Shown: in pieces, positions 45,299 to 57,539 of the stretch
How the letters are laid out: each line of letters opens with the position of its first letter
Position numbering within the stretch: the stretch's first letter is position 1
NCBI GenBank assembly: GCA_024803745.1
Contig: JANJXV010000020.1
Coordinates: 20,500,777 to 20,564,776, forward strand
Direction of reading: 5' to 3'
Source: Megascapheus bottae
Taxonomy: Eukaryota > Chordata > Mammalia > Rodentia > Geomyidae
DNA: 64,000 nt
The notes under the pieces: model-generated
The model's database searches: none
The model's input: only the letters and a program-made list of their open reading frames with translations
Told to the model about the DNA's origin: nothing
Position numbers and translations under genes: made by a program

Positions 45299-45491
45299 TT
45301 TTTTTTTTCCCAGTCTTGGGCTTGAGGTCAGGGCCTGAGCACTGTCCTTGTACTTTCTCAAGGCTAGAGCTCTACCACTTGAGCCTCAGCACCACTTCCG
45401 GCTTTTTTTGTATGTATGTGGTACCAAGCAATCGAACCCGGGTCTTCGTGCATGCTAGGCAAGCACTTTAACCACTAGGCCAAACTCCCGG
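45299..45491 (-). mobile_element. IDL-Geo SINE, reverse, young
   Basis: Near-consensus dimer; ID end 'ccactaggccaaactcccgg'. Perfect direct repeats 'caccagccatctt' at 45286-45298 and 45492-45504. Confidence 0.95.
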
Positions 45492-45550
45492 CACCAGCCA
45501 TCTTCTTATTGTAATTATAATGTGTATTAATTAAAAGGGGTGAGAATTTT

Positions 45551-45649
45551 ATGATGGGCTTTCCTATACAGGATGGCATTGAACCACAAACCTCAGATCT
45601 TATCCTGCTAAGTACCTAGGATTACTAGTGTGACAAATGGCGCTCAGCT
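45551..45649 (-). mobile_element. 7SL-head monomer, reverse fragment
   Basis: 'ggcattgaaccacaaacctc' to 'taggattactagtgtgac' is the reverse of the 7SL-type head; the Geo half is missing. Confidence 0.6.
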
Positions 45650-45949
45650 TTGTTGTTGTATATTGTTAAGTCATTGTGCCAGCCTTTATTGGAATAACTT
45701 CTCATTTTATTATGTGTGCTTATATGGAAATTTCTTTGATAATTCTTTACTATGCTTCTTACTACTACTAATATTTGTAAGTAGACTATTATTTCACGTT
45801 TATATGTTTTTTTTTCTTCACTTACTTCCTTAATACTTATTGCAAATTGCATTTTGTATGAAGCACAAAGATATTTTAATGGAATAAGGAATAATTATCT
45901 CCTTATGTTTACAAATTCTCCACTGGCAATTCGGCAACAAAAGATTAAC

Positions 45950-46600
45950 AACAACAAAGAAAAACAAGTGAAAGTTTATTAACCTGTATGTAGCAAAGCT
46001 ACATGGAAGATAACCAGAGAAATAGGTAAATTGTATAGGTGGTTTACAAACTGTATCTTATACAAAAGGCAGTGAGCATCAACACACTTTCAGAAAAGTG
46101 ATGAGACAAAGGAAAAGACCATTGTGTCTCTGGGGATGGCAGACTGAAGAAAGCTAGATATATGGGAAAGTAATGACATAGTAAAACAAGTTAATAAATG
46201 TAATTATGTAGATCTCTCTGGTGCCTCCTCTTTTTTTTTTTTTTTTGCCATGCCTGGGCTTGAGCTCAGGGCTTGAGCACTGTCCTTGGACTTTCTCAAG
46301 GCTAGAGCTCTACCACTTGAGCCTTAGCACCACTTCCAGCTTTTTTCTATGTATGTGGTACTGAGGAATCGAACCCGGGTCTTCGTGCATGCTAGGCAAG
46401 CACTCTACCACTAGGCCAAACTCCTGGCCCATCTGGTGCCTCCTCTTAGCCAATAATCATCTCTGGTGATTGATTTCACCCTTTTTGGTAAATCATAAGT
46501 AGGGGAGAATCTTTGTAAATTTATGTTCTGTATTTAGACAAAAGGGGAGAAGAGAGAACTTACTTAATATCTACTTTTTAATTGCCCTTCAGCTCAGCAA
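45950..46600. mobile_element. Possible LTR fragment interrupted by a SINE
   Basis: 'gtttattaacctgtatgtag', 'aaagctacatggaagataac' and, past the SINE, 'ttgatttcaccctttttgg' have the look of an old ERVL-type LTR. I cannot name it. Orientation uncertain. Confidence 0.3.
46233..46431 (-). mobile_element. IDL-Geo SINE, reverse, young, 16-bp TSD
   Basis: Near-consensus dimer with an uninterrupted T-tail (46231-46246). Perfect 16-bp direct repeats 'tctggtgcctcctctt' at 46217-46232 and 46432-46447. Confidence 0.96.
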
Positions 46601-46938
46601 GGAGCCTATACCAAAGGAAAATATCTTGGAATACTGTTCTGATGTCTTTCTTTTCTTTCATAGCATTACCATTTTTATTTCACAATTCACAAAAGCATTA
46701 CAAGTATTTCCATTTTGCCGAGCCCTGTCTAGATGACCTTTTAAGAAGTAGTAAGGTCTTTAAGATAGATAGATTCTAGTGGAAACTGCCTGTCTCGAGT
46801 AGGCATACTCTCTTGTTATTTTCAGTCCCTAATAGCTTCCTTCATTGGTCTTACTATAACTTACTTAAATCTGGGGACGTTTGCTTATTTGATCAGTTGA
46901 TGGACTTTCATTCCTCTTATAGGCATTGCAAGGTCAGA
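46448..46938. other. Unassigned unique sequence
   Basis: No gene recognised. Confidence 0.4.
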
Positions 46939-46947
46939 AATCATGCC

Positions 46948-47068
46948 CGTGGGAAGTGGTGCTGTGGCTCAAGGGGTAGAGCATTAGTCTTGAACAAGAG
47001 CTCAGGGACATTGCCAAGGCTCGGAGTTCAAGCCCCACAACCAAAATCAATCAATCAATCAATCAATC
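46948..47068 (+). mobile_element. Solo Geo monomer with (AATC)n tail
   Basis: Starts 'cgtgggaagtggtgctgtgg', the exact left edge of the Geo monomer, and runs to 'agttcaagccccacaacc' plus AATC units (47046-47070). Direct repeats 'aatcatgcc' at 46939-46947 and 47069-47077 show it inserted as a monomer, without either head. Confidence 0.85.
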
Positions 47069-47077
47069 AATCATGCC

Positions 47078-48829
47078 TCTTTTATGCACCAACAATTTAC
47101 TACTGAATACCTTGCCAATCATCATCATCATTATTATCCTCCTCCTCTTCATTGCTTACTTTTTTGCCTTTCATAGTATCTCCTAACTTGCTGATTTATA
47201 GCTCTCCTCTCAGAGGCCATGAAATCTTTAAGTCTGATGTCTTTCTTATGTGACATTATCTAATCTTCATTGGAATCTAAGTCTACACAATGTGATTTCT
47301 TATTTATTTGAATCTAATAGTATAATTTCTATACACATGTTCTTTGTGCTCCCTTTTTGTATTTTTCATGCTTTGCTTTATTTTCTATTGATCAATGGAT
47401 TATTTCATTATTATTTTCATTAGTTTTAACTCAAGAACTGAACTCTCTGCTTTTTTTCAGTGATTTCCCTAAAAATTACACTAATTTTAACTGATTATTG
47501 TCTCCTGAAATGAGCACTTTTAACATTTTTTGCTTAATACATTATTTTATAGCAGTTTGTTTTTATACAAATGCATACCTTACAAATTTGACAAGGAATT
47601 TTTGTGTTGTTTTATCTTCCTTAAATTCTTCATATTCTCTTATCATATTTTCCATTTCTGATGCACCTCATTTCTTTTTGCCACTTGGAGCTTCCAGTGG
47701 TTTTATTTATTTATTACCTTTAATATTCCTGGACAGACAGAGCTTTTGATGGTGAATTCTCTCCAATTTTATTTCCTCTGATTACAACTTAACTTTTTGT
47801 TCTGAAAAATATTTTTCCAGAAACAAAACTATTCTTCTTACTTTCTTAAGGAAAACTACTGTGGCTTTCAAATATACTTAACAAAATCTTTTCATCTCTG
47901 TTTTATAATATATCAGACAAAAGAAGGGCAACTCTTTTAATCCTTTAACTAAATTCATTCTGAGAAAAGTAACACTAAAAAGAAGCTCATTATCACTGAC
48001 AGAACATGATAAGAAATAAAATAAAACAGAAAAGGAAAAATTTCTTACCCCATACGACATGATAATATCACATATTTGGGAACATAAATCTGTAGAGCTA
48101 AAGGAGTATCAAGCAAAATAGCATTCAAATGCCTTTGAATTAAGAAGCAAATTTTTGAGTTGACAATGGAGAAAACAATGGTAAAATGGGAAACATAAAG
48201 TTATTACTTTCTGTAGAAATGGCAAATATGGGAAAATAGGAGAACAGAACCAGGAATTTGAAAAAGAATTGCTGAGCTTTGCTGAAAACCCATCTGGAGA
48301 CCAAACTGTTGGCAGTCATTCATACAACTGCTTTATTATCTCTAATGGAATTCAGAAGTCTGAGGACAACAAGTAATGAGATGGGTGGGTGGATAGATCC
48401 AAAAGCCTTCAGTACCTTGAGGTAAAGGAATGAGCCTGTTACAGTAATAAAAAAAAAAAGCTGTTGAAACAGACAACAGAGTATCCAGCAAAGAGAGGAA
48501 ATAAAATCAAATTATAAGGGGGTTGATACACTGTCAGAATGTGGGAAATGAATGTAGAATTCTTCATGAATGGACAGAAAAGGAATGAGATTTGGAAAGT
48601 AAATGAAGAACAGGAAATATGTTACCATGCCGAAGAACTTGAGTGAGACTTTTTTTTTGGGGGGGGGGGCTAGGGTGTTTGGAACTGGAATAGAGGTGGA
48701 GTGTTTACATTAATATCAAGTAATTTTGAAACCATTTATTGGAAAAGTCATCTACATGTTGAAATTACCCAGCTGACTGTGATATACCTAACCATGGAAA
48801 TATAAAAGCCTGAAAGGACCTGAAAAAAA
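47078..48829. other. Unassigned AT-rich sequence
   Basis: (ATC)/(CTC) microrepeats at 47116-47150 and a T9-G11 run at 48650-48669. No gene recognised. Confidence 0.4.
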
Positions 48830-49268
48830 AATCATTTTAAGTGAAGGTAAGTCAGGCTCAGAGAGACAAAGAGGGTATTCACATGTGGATCCAAGAATTA
48901 ATTTATAAATATGTAAGTAAACAGAGGTGTTATACAAGTACACACAAAGTATTAGCCAAAATATGGTAGACCTAGGAAAGAACTAAAATGGCCTTAGAAA
49001 AACTAACTCATAGTCTACCAAAATAACACCATGAAGTAGGTACTACAAGGAGGGACTGGGTTAGACAACAAACAGAGCTGATGGGGATGAAGCCAAGCAT
49101 TCAATATATAGCCTACAAAATGAAGAAAATTGTAGGAACAGGTGGGGATGGAAGGGAGGGGGAAGAATATTGAGAGGAGAGACATTGATCAAGACGCATT
49201 CATAAACTGCTTTGCTGAATGGCAACACTTTTGTGTACTAAAGATAATAAAACATTTAAAAAAGAAGA
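48830..49268 (+). mobile_element. Old L1 3' end, probable
   Basis: 'aagtcaggctcagagagaca' resembles the L1 ORF2 end/3'UTR junction, a purine-rich G-block follows at 49140-49185, and 'ataaactgctttgctgaatg' parallels the end of the 57.5-58.5 kb L1. Ends 'gataataaaacatttaaaaa'. Confidence 0.55.
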
Positions 49269-50329
49269 TTAAGAATTAGGCTTCAAAGGCTACAGTAAAT
49301 AAATACAACTAGTCAGAATTACAAAGGAAACCATCCATAAATAGAAAAACATGATAGCATACTCTGACATCATGAAACTTTAAAAAAGTATTTATTGTTT
49401 TAGGATATGAAATATATATATATATATATGGGAAATCACTGAAAAAAATAGAAAGTTCAGTTCCTGAACTAAAACTAGGATAATAATGAAACAATCCTAC
49501 TGAGCAATTGAAAATAAAACAAAACATGAGGAATATATCTCATACATATATATATCTATATATATATATATTACACATGTACACATGTATGAGATAGGAT
49601 GTTATCAGTGCAATCTCTGAGCCATCTTGTTACTTGAGTATGGAAGAATTTAAAGTCTTCACTTAACTGGATGCAAGGAAAGATATACTTTCAAGAACTA
49701 TGTTTCAAGTAAGTAAACAGGTTACAAGATTTTCTAGCGAAATGATTAGGATATGGAACAGTACGATAAGAATGTACCTCTAGCAGCCATTGTGAAAAAA
49801 GAGAAAATTGATTGAGAACAGAGGATATGCATAATTACATAACAGAATTCTAAATGAGAGGCTAATTGTTCAAATGATGCAGAATTGGGATTGGCAGCTA
49901 ATCTTAAGAGAGAACGAAGGAAGGTTAGTCTTACTACCAATTATAGTTAGTACTACAGTAAGTGCACTTAGCCAATGAATTTATGTTCATTATAATTTTC
50001 CAGGTGAACAGAATTCTGTTATAGCAACACACAGCAGACTAAGAAATCCGAATTTGTGTTTGATAACAAAAATAAAATATTTTACTTCATTTTTCTGTGT
50101 TTCCTTGACATAAAATAAGAATAAAACTGACCTCACATGATGGAATAGCATAACACAGCATACAGTTATAGCTTAATGAAACACCTTGTACTCTCTATAT
50201 GCCTGCTCTACCTTCCCTGCTGAAAGAACAGTACAAAAGGGAAATCCCCCCTCCAAAGCTATGCAGAGCATTGCTAGAAGCCTATCTGTAGATTCACTGC
50301 AGTGAGAAAAAGACAGAAAGAAGCACTGA
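49269..50329. other. Unassigned AT-rich sequence with (TA)n
   Basis: (AT)n at 49408-49428 and a palindromic TATATA/acatgtacacatgt block at 49544-49590. No gene. Confidence 0.45.
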
Positions 50330-51160
50330 TCACAGAGGAAGTCCTTCAAGACACAAATCTGTGAGTCACTGTGGAGGAGGGAAGGGACACCTGTTTAAAG
50401 ACCAGCATAAAGAGAAAAACATGCAAGAAGACCATTCCTAAAGGAGGAGGTTTGGTTGCCGAGACTCCAATTTCCAGTAGACATCTTGTACTGCAGCAAG
50501 CATGGACTTTAGAAGATTGGAACAGTCCTCTGAAGAAGATAGATTATAATAAGTAAAATGACTACTAGCTTTCCAGTTCAGAATGTCAACAGTTTTAAAT
50601 TACCCTGCTTGCCATGTTTCCTAAGAAGCCGGAAGCTGTGCATACCTCAGGGTTCCTTATTGCTGTCACCAATGGGCTGAGGTGTTACTTTCTTTTCGTA
50701 ATCCATGACCTAAGAAGTTATATTTCTGGTCATATCTCATGGCTGAGCATGGTGATTCCAGATTCCAGCTTTGACCATTTCAAGCAGTTCATTCTCGAAC
50801 ACGTTCAAATACCATTTAGAAAACATTTTTTTTTTAAGACTGGAGATTTTCAGTAAAATGGAAACAAATTGCTATAAGTAAACCATTTGTCACAGTCTGA
50901 TTACTTTGCAGCCACTCTGGGAACACCAATTTGTCATGCTAGATCAAGATAACCACAGCCTGACTAGAGGAAATGGCTTTTTGCCTACTAGTTGTGATTT
51001 TGTTTTAAATTGTTCACCCAGAGATGTGGTCCGTGGAGTTCTCATGTTCCACTCCAGCTGGGTGAACGAAGAGGAAAGTGAAGGCATTAAGAACCGATTG
51101 TGTCATCTAAAAGCATTTTCAGACAAAATAATTAACTGTGGTTAAATATAAAACTTAGGA
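50330..51160 (+). other. Unassigned block with consecutive short open frames
   Basis: Three plus-strand frames follow one another (50371-50556, 50614-50856, 50906-51145). The segment is repeat-free and less AT-rich than its flanks. The third encodes a plausible-looking stretch ('VLMFHSSWVNEEESEGIK') but I recognise no family. It could be a decayed retrocopy, a lncRNA exon or a conserved element. Confidence 0.3.
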
Positions 51161-51328
51161 TTGGAGAAAAAATATACAATGTTTTATTGTATAAGTTATT
51201 TAAATGTAATGTTAAAAAAACAAAGAATGGAAAATAATCAAAGTTTTTAGCTACATTCTTAGAATAAAACAGGTACTTAAAGAATGCTTGATAATTTGTT
51301 AGTTGCATAATACAGAAAGAATCCAGTG

Positions 51329-51544
51329 GTCTAAGCCACGTGCAGTGGCTCACACTTGTAATCCCAGCTACTCAGAAGGCTGAGATCTGAGGATCACAGT
51401 TCAAAGCCAGCCTGGCCACTAAAGACCTTGAAACCCTTATATCTAATTAACCATCAGAAAGTAGGAAGTAGGGCTGAGGGCTGAGGCTCAGGGGGTAGGG
51501 CGGTAGCCTTGAGCTGAAGAGCTCAGGGGCCGCACTCAGGCCCA

Positions 51545-51586
<42 letters not shown>

Positions 51587-51604
51587 ACACACACACACAC
51601 ACAA
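51329..51604 (+). mobile_element. 7SL-head/Geo SINE with (CA)n tail
   Basis: Head 'cacgtgcagtggctcacac', linker 'ttatatctaattaacc', Geo monomer with a short duplication 'gggctgagggctgaggctc', then (CA)n with one TC break (51547-51603). Confidence 0.88.
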
Positions 51605-52690
51605 GAATTTTCTTGTCTATACTCTTGTTTTGAGTAGATACTAAATTTAATTAAGTTTTTAAAAGTGGAGTGTTTAATAATGTATATTTCTGGAACAGTT
51701 TAATTACAATTTAGCTTCACAAACAAGATCCATTCAATATTCCAAATATTTATAAATATAAAATGCATATATTTATATATCTACACATATATTTCTATAT
51801 TACTTGTATAGACACACATGTATTTGAATATACATATATGTGTAGAATGTTCACAACTGTGCTTAGTCAATAATAAAATGAACTATAATGATGATATTAT
51901 CATGGGGATGGTGTGACGGTGTTGATATATAAAAGCCAATGTGCTAAACATTTCAGACACTAACTCATGCAAAGTATTAGGTCCTCAGTGAAAACAAAAC
52001 AACAACAAAAACTTTTATATACCTGAAGAAATAGATATCAGTTTTATTTTCTGTTAGTAACAAAAGCAAAATTTAAAAAATCTTTTGAGCAATTTTATAA
52101 AAGAATTCTATTCCAAACCTTTGCAACTGAAATCATACCTTATTCCTGAGGAAAAAAATTATTGAATCCTGTAAATTAATGGATTCTAATGGAGAAGAGA
52201 TTTAGATGAAAAAAAGTGAGAGAAATGTTCACATGTGTTTCATTTCTACTTTGAAAAGTATGTCTGTGACAGATTTTTCAGACACAGAATTACTGACATT
52301 TAATTAATATTCTAAAGACATTTTAGAAAAACTTAATTTAAAAACATCAATTTACAAGCAAAGCTTCTGCTAGAAACTATATAGATTGTCACAATGGGAA
52401 AAAAAGGAATTGATGGTGAGAGGAAGTATAATTGGAGTTACATTATAATGTAAAAGAGGTGAACTGTATCACACACAATACCTGCTGTCAGGTAATTATG
52501 TGATAAAATATTTCAACTAAAAGAAAGCTGTGCTATTCAAAATTATCCATTTGATCCCAAGCATGATACATCTTGACTAACAAAGTCTTATCAAGAAATG
52601 TAGTTAAAATCAGAATTTACTTTTAAAAAGTCAATTTCAAGTGCATCCAATAACTTACTGTAATACCTGCAATCTTATAAGTACTAAAAG
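51605..52690. other. AT-rich sequence with a MIR-like piece
   Basis: TA/ACATATA-rich at 51740-51850. 'gccaatgtgctaaacatttc' with 'cactaactcatgcaa' (51935-51975) looks like a MIR 3' end. Otherwise unassigned. Confidence 0.4.
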
Positions 52691-52882
52691 AGGGTTGGGA
52701 GTGTGGCCTAATGGTAAAATGCTTGCCTAGCATGTCCAAAGCCCTGGGTTCTATTCCTTAGTACCACATAACAGAAAAAATCCAGAAGTGATTCTGGGGC
52801 TAAAGTGGTAGAGCTCTAACTTTGAGAAAGCCCAAGGACAGTGCCCAGGTCCTAAGTTCAAGCCCTAGGACTTGGAAAAAAT
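52691..52882 (+). mobile_element. IDL-Geo-type SINE
   Basis: ID monomer 'gtggcctaatggtaaaatgc' and Geo monomer 'ctggggctaaagtggtagag', ending 'ccctaggacttggaaaaa'. Moderately diverged. Confidence 0.88.
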
Positions 52883-53039
52883 TAAGGTGGCCTTCTTTCC
52901 TATTTGAAAACTTTATAACTCAAACTATAAAGTATTGCAATAAAAACAATCACACTGGCTAAGTAGAGAGCTGTTACATGTGACAAATGTTCAAAAGATA
53001 CTACTGCTCATCTAATTACCTATGTTGTTTTGGGAAGGT

Positions 53040-53560
53040 GACTATACACCTGAACTGCTGAAGAGACTTTTCTGCATAAGATTCCTGTAGCCAGAAATAA
53101 GACCAAGAATGGATGAACAGGATTCCATCAAATTTAAACTTCCTGAAAATTGGAAGAAACATTTTCCAGAATCAAGACATCATCCTTAGTCTGGGAGAAC
53201 ATCTTCACCAACTTATCAATAGATAAAGGATTCATATACAGAATATATAATAACTCAAAAGTTAAGCAGAAAACAAATGAATAATCCAATCAATAGGCTT
53301 TTTTTCTCAAAAGTATAAATGGCAAATAAACACTTGAAGAATCCTCAACCTCCTTTGCTGAAAGGAGACATAGATCAAAACTACAGTATGTTTCCATATC
53401 CAAGTCAGAATAGTAATTATTAAAAAAAAAAACAAAGAGCAACAACGGCTGGCAAGAATGGGAAGGACACTAGCATCTTCAAGCATTCTTACTAACATTA
53501 TTAACTCACATGACTATTATCAAAATCAATATGACTGCTCTTCAAAAAAATTAAAAGTTA
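53040..53560 (+). mobile_element. Old L1 ORF2 3' region, left part
   Basis: 'ctggctaagta' upstream, then 'aaaatggaagaaacattttcc'-like ORF2 text, 'ttcatatacagaatatataa' and 'aacacttgaagaatcctc' follow the order of ORF2's end. Broken frames. Interrupted at 53560 by a SINE. Confidence 0.65.
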
Positions 53561-53758
53561 AGGTCCGGGAGCATAACTTACTGGCAGAGTGCTCAGCTAG
53601 CATGCATTGAACCATGGATTCGATCCTCGGTACCACATACATAGAAAAAGCTGGAAGTAGTGCTGTGGCTTAAATAGCAGGGCACTAACCTTGAGCAAAA
53701 TGTGTTCAATGACAGTGATCAAGCCCTTAATTCAAACCTGAGGACTGGTTAAAAAAAA
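53561..53758 (+). mobile_element. IDL-Geo-type SINE nested in L1
   Basis: ID monomer with 'ggcagagtgctcagctagc' and box B-like 'ggattcgatcctcgg', Geo monomer 'gtgctgtggcttaaatagc', A-tail 53749-53760. L1 sequence resumes right after. Confidence 0.88.
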
Positions 53759-54420
53759 AATTTAAAGCCGGTATACATTATAATCCTACCACACTACTAT
53801 GGAGCATATAGCCAAAGGAAAGTAGTCAAGACACACAAAAGAGATCTACATGCTGGTGTTTGACTCCATTCTGTCAACATAGTAAAATTGTGGAATCATT
53901 TGTTGTGTCCAACAACTGATGAATGGGTCAAGAAGATAGGTATACATGCATACACATATGCTATGGAATACTACTTAGAAAGATGAAATTATGTCACTTC
54001 TAATAAATAATTGATAAAACTGGAGACTTTCAGGTTGAACAAAACAAACCAAATTAAAAAAGTCAAATATCACATTGTTAGCTTGTTTTTCAATAGAATC
54101 TAGACTTAAAGTGCTGCTGATGCTGCTGATGGTGATAGTGATTGAATAGTAATAGCGATGGATATCAGTATAAAACAAGAACTGTTTCAGTGAGAATGCC
54201 ATGGGAAGTTGGAGAGGGATCAGTCCTGATGGATAGAGAAGATGGAAGGCTGTTTCAAAAGAGGAGAGGAAAAGAATGGGAGGAGTGGGGTGATACAGGT
54301 AAATTTGTTCCAAGTATACTGTGCACACCTAAGGAAATGTCACTTGAATTCACCTTGTATAGCACATGTATGCTAACTCAAAAGCAAACAAAATTGCTGT
54401 GTTTAAAATGCTAGTAACAA
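53759..54420 (+). mobile_element. Old L1 ORF2 end and 3'UTR, right part
   Basis: 'gctatggaatactacttaga' is the L1 motif encoding the ORF2 C-terminal 'AMEYYLE'-type stretch; a purine-rich 3'UTR (54205-54300) and 'gctagtaacaac' close follow. Same element as 53040-53560. Confidence 0.65.
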
Positions 54421-54488
54421 CAGAAAAAATTACTATAACAGAATATTGAACTGAAACTTGTACATTTGCTTCTTAAAACAATGTCTAG

Positions 54489-54602
54489 GTTGTTGGTGTT
54501 AGCCTGGAATTTACTATGTAGTCCAGGCTGACCTTGAATTCTCAATTCTCCTGTCTCAGATCTAAGTGCTGGGATTCTAGGTGTAAAACCCCATGCCAGG
54601 TC
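54489..54602 (-). mobile_element. B1/proto-B1 monomer, reverse
   Basis: 'tagtccaggctgaccttgaa' then 'taagtgctgggattctaggt' is the reverse of a B1 monomer. No Geo half. Confidence 0.75.
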
Positions 54603-55703
54603 TATGGATGATGTTTTAATGGTTTACCATATGTGTCCCATTCTTTAAGATCCTTTAAAGCATATAATATATACAATTATTTAATTTCTACTTCCTGAAA
54701 ATAAAGGAAATCATATGAGAAAATTGAAAGCTGCATTTATCTTTTACTAATACTAAACTTGGGATGAATTTTCCCATCATTTTTCTTGGCATTCTTTGCT
54801 ATATTTGAAGTTCAAGAGGACCTCTCTCTGAGGTAACATGAAACACTTTCCATTTTGAGCCTTACGAAGTATTGGCAAAAATGATAAGGTATTTTGAAAA
54901 ACAAAAAGTATCTGACTTTGAAACTACTACTTTTAGTTTATTCAGTATTGACCTATGTACTTGCTGGCTTAGCAACAAAACTGAGGACCGTCATTCAGCA
55001 CTATGTAAATGTAGCTAAAGGAGCTCCTTTGATTTAATTTTTGTTTCCTTTTTTCCTTCAGTGAATTCCTCCACACTACTTTTAAATGAGTGAGAACAGC
55101 AGTCCAGGAACTGGGATGGTTCCTGAATCACGCTGAGTGTCTTAAAGGGAGGAAATGAATATTGAGATTGTTTCATTCTACCTGTTGAAAATCAAATTTG
55201 GAGAACTCAGCTTGAAAGATTGTGTTTTCATAGTTACAGGTTTATATCTCACTCATAGCATTTCTGATGATAATTTGATAGACTCGGCATCTCCCTGCCT
55301 TTAGTTCAAGGAAAGAGTAATGTTCTTCGTCTGGCATCTGATTGTCAACCATACAAAAATTATTACTGATAAGCCTCTACGAATTTATCTTATAAAATGC
55401 TGCTTTCTGATAGTTTCCTTAGTTAACTTAACACTCATATTGCTCCCTACTTCCCAAATGGAAACTCATTGCAATTTAACTACAATTTATCTACTGTTAA
55501 TCTCTTTTGCAAACCCAATTTAGAATAACCAAGATAAGCATGTTCCATTTTGAGATAAAGATTTTCTTAAACTTGAAATTTGATGAGAAGTATTTACGCT
55601 TGGTTCTTGATCCGCATCAATATTTTAACTTGGAATTTGTCTGTAAATTTGGTTTGAAAATACCATATCTGGATGGGCATTTCTCTTGTACCCTCTCACA
55701 TCT
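54603..55703. other. Unassigned AT-rich sequence
   Basis: Nothing recognisable. Confidence 0.4.
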
Positions 55704-55714
55704 CATAAGTCTAC

Positions 55715-55923
55715 TTTTTTATTTTTTATTTTTATTTTTTTTGCCAATCCTAGGGCTTGAACTCAGGGCCCAAGCACTATCTTTGAGCTTTCTCCAGGCT
55801 ATCACTCTACCACTTGAGCCATACATAGTACATTTCTGGCTTTTTCTGTGTGTGTGGTACTGAGGAATCGACCTCAGGGCTTCATGCATGCTAGGCAAGC
55901 AGTCTAGGCCATGCTCCCAAACC
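55715..55923 (-). mobile_element. IDL-Geo-type SINE, reverse
   Basis: Dimer on minus with a T-rich (ATTTTT) tail. Direct repeats 'cataaRtctac' at 55704-55714 and 55924-55934 (one mismatch). The 118-aa frame overlapping it is not a gene. Confidence 0.88.
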
Positions 55924-55934
55924 CATAAATCTAC

Positions 55935-57539
55935 CTTTTATTCCTGATCATGCTGTAACTGTTTGGTGCTCTTCATGTTAATTATACCAGAATTCTTTTA
56001 ACTTTCAATGTGCTGGTAGATCTGACTCTGGAGATCTGGTAGATGTGACTGCTGGAGAACCCTGCTCAGAGCTCATGCATATACAAGGTAGATGTGAGAT
56101 GGCGATTATAAACCTTTCATTTTAAGGGAGATTGATCTCTTCGATGAATGATTCTGTTTATACTCTTTTCCACTGTCACATTCTCTCCACCAGTTAGAAG
56201 GCAAATACCTCAGATTCTATGTTTGTAGGGAAGCCAACCTAAAGAAATATCCTAACTTTGGTTTAGAAGCCACAAGTCTTCAGTTAGGTAATTCAGATAT
56301 TTAATTTTCTGTTCTTGACTCCAAAATATTTAGAAAAGGCATATAATCATCCTAAGGAAATTACTAGTTTTTTTTTTCTTCTCAGACTTCTCATTCACAA
56401 TGTCCTGAAAATCTTAGATGTGCTTTTTAAAGAACGTTAATATTATACAAGTTATTCAATTTAAAGAATTACTCAGATCTATAGGAAAACCTCTTGCTTT
56501 GGAGAATCTTTTCCCACATCCTATTAGCCTAAAGTTGAAGTAACTATTTTCTGGTGTTTATTTTGTTGAACTTTGTCTTTGCAAAAAATTACACTGGGCT
56601 CCCCATAGGGTCTCCATATTTAAATTAATTCATTTGTAATCACCTAAAAATGGGGCTTCAGTCATGATCATGAGCTTGTGTCATTCTCAGTGATCACTAT
56701 GCTGAAGCTAATTATAAACTGGATATGGCTCTTTTGAATCACAACTCTCTCCACTGTTCAGATACCCTGATGTGCTTGAGGCTTTATATAGCAAAGACAG
56801 ACCAGCTCAGGGCTAAGCTCCTGCTTAGAGACACATAACTCATGACTGGACATGGTGTTCTTCTCTCACAGCTTTTCTGTGTGTTTCTTTTTCAAATATA
56901 GCCAGGTCATTGGAAAGGCATCTAGGTTTAACCTATCACAAAAAGTCAGACCCTCCTGCCCATTCAGATGCTGCAGCTGTCGTATTAGTATGTATCCCTC
57001 ATATTTAATTCCTCCTCATAGTCAGAAAAGACTGAGATTTCCTACATTTTAGATCTTCTTCCTGTATAAGTTGAGTCCTGGCAGAGCAAGCATTTTCACC
57101 ACTGAAACACTCATGCTTTGATTTAGCTGCCAAATTTAGAATATAAGTAAAATAAACAGCTCTGTGCACTTCATTTTGTCTGTAGCTGTACTATTTATAA
57201 GTGAATAAGCCGGTTCATTCATTTTAATTGCTTCACAGTATTTCATTGTACCTGCTGTGCAAATATGTATAGAGGCCAACATGAACAAATCTTTCAAACA
57301 TAAAATTGAATGAAAACAAAATATAAAATGATGCTCAGAGAGATGTCATTTACAAAAAAAAATACACAAAACACTAGAAATCCAAGATTTTATATTGTCT
57401 GGTTACAAATATATGGTACAGTATAAATGGAAATTGAAAATGTATACAGAAAGTATATCTCTAGGTAATTGATTACCCATGAGCAGGAAAGACCTATAGA
57501 ACAATACAGTGAGAAAACACAAATATAGCATTATAAAAA
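55935..57539. other. Unassigned unique sequence
   Basis: Includes 56640-56790, a repeat-free stretch with 'gaagctaattataaactgg' that may be a conserved element. No gene recognised. Confidence 0.4.

Noticed and set aside
47046..47070. Short regular repeats as a possible CRISPR-like array
   Set aside because: These are AATC microsatellite units at a SINE tail; there are no unique spacers, and the genome is mammalian.
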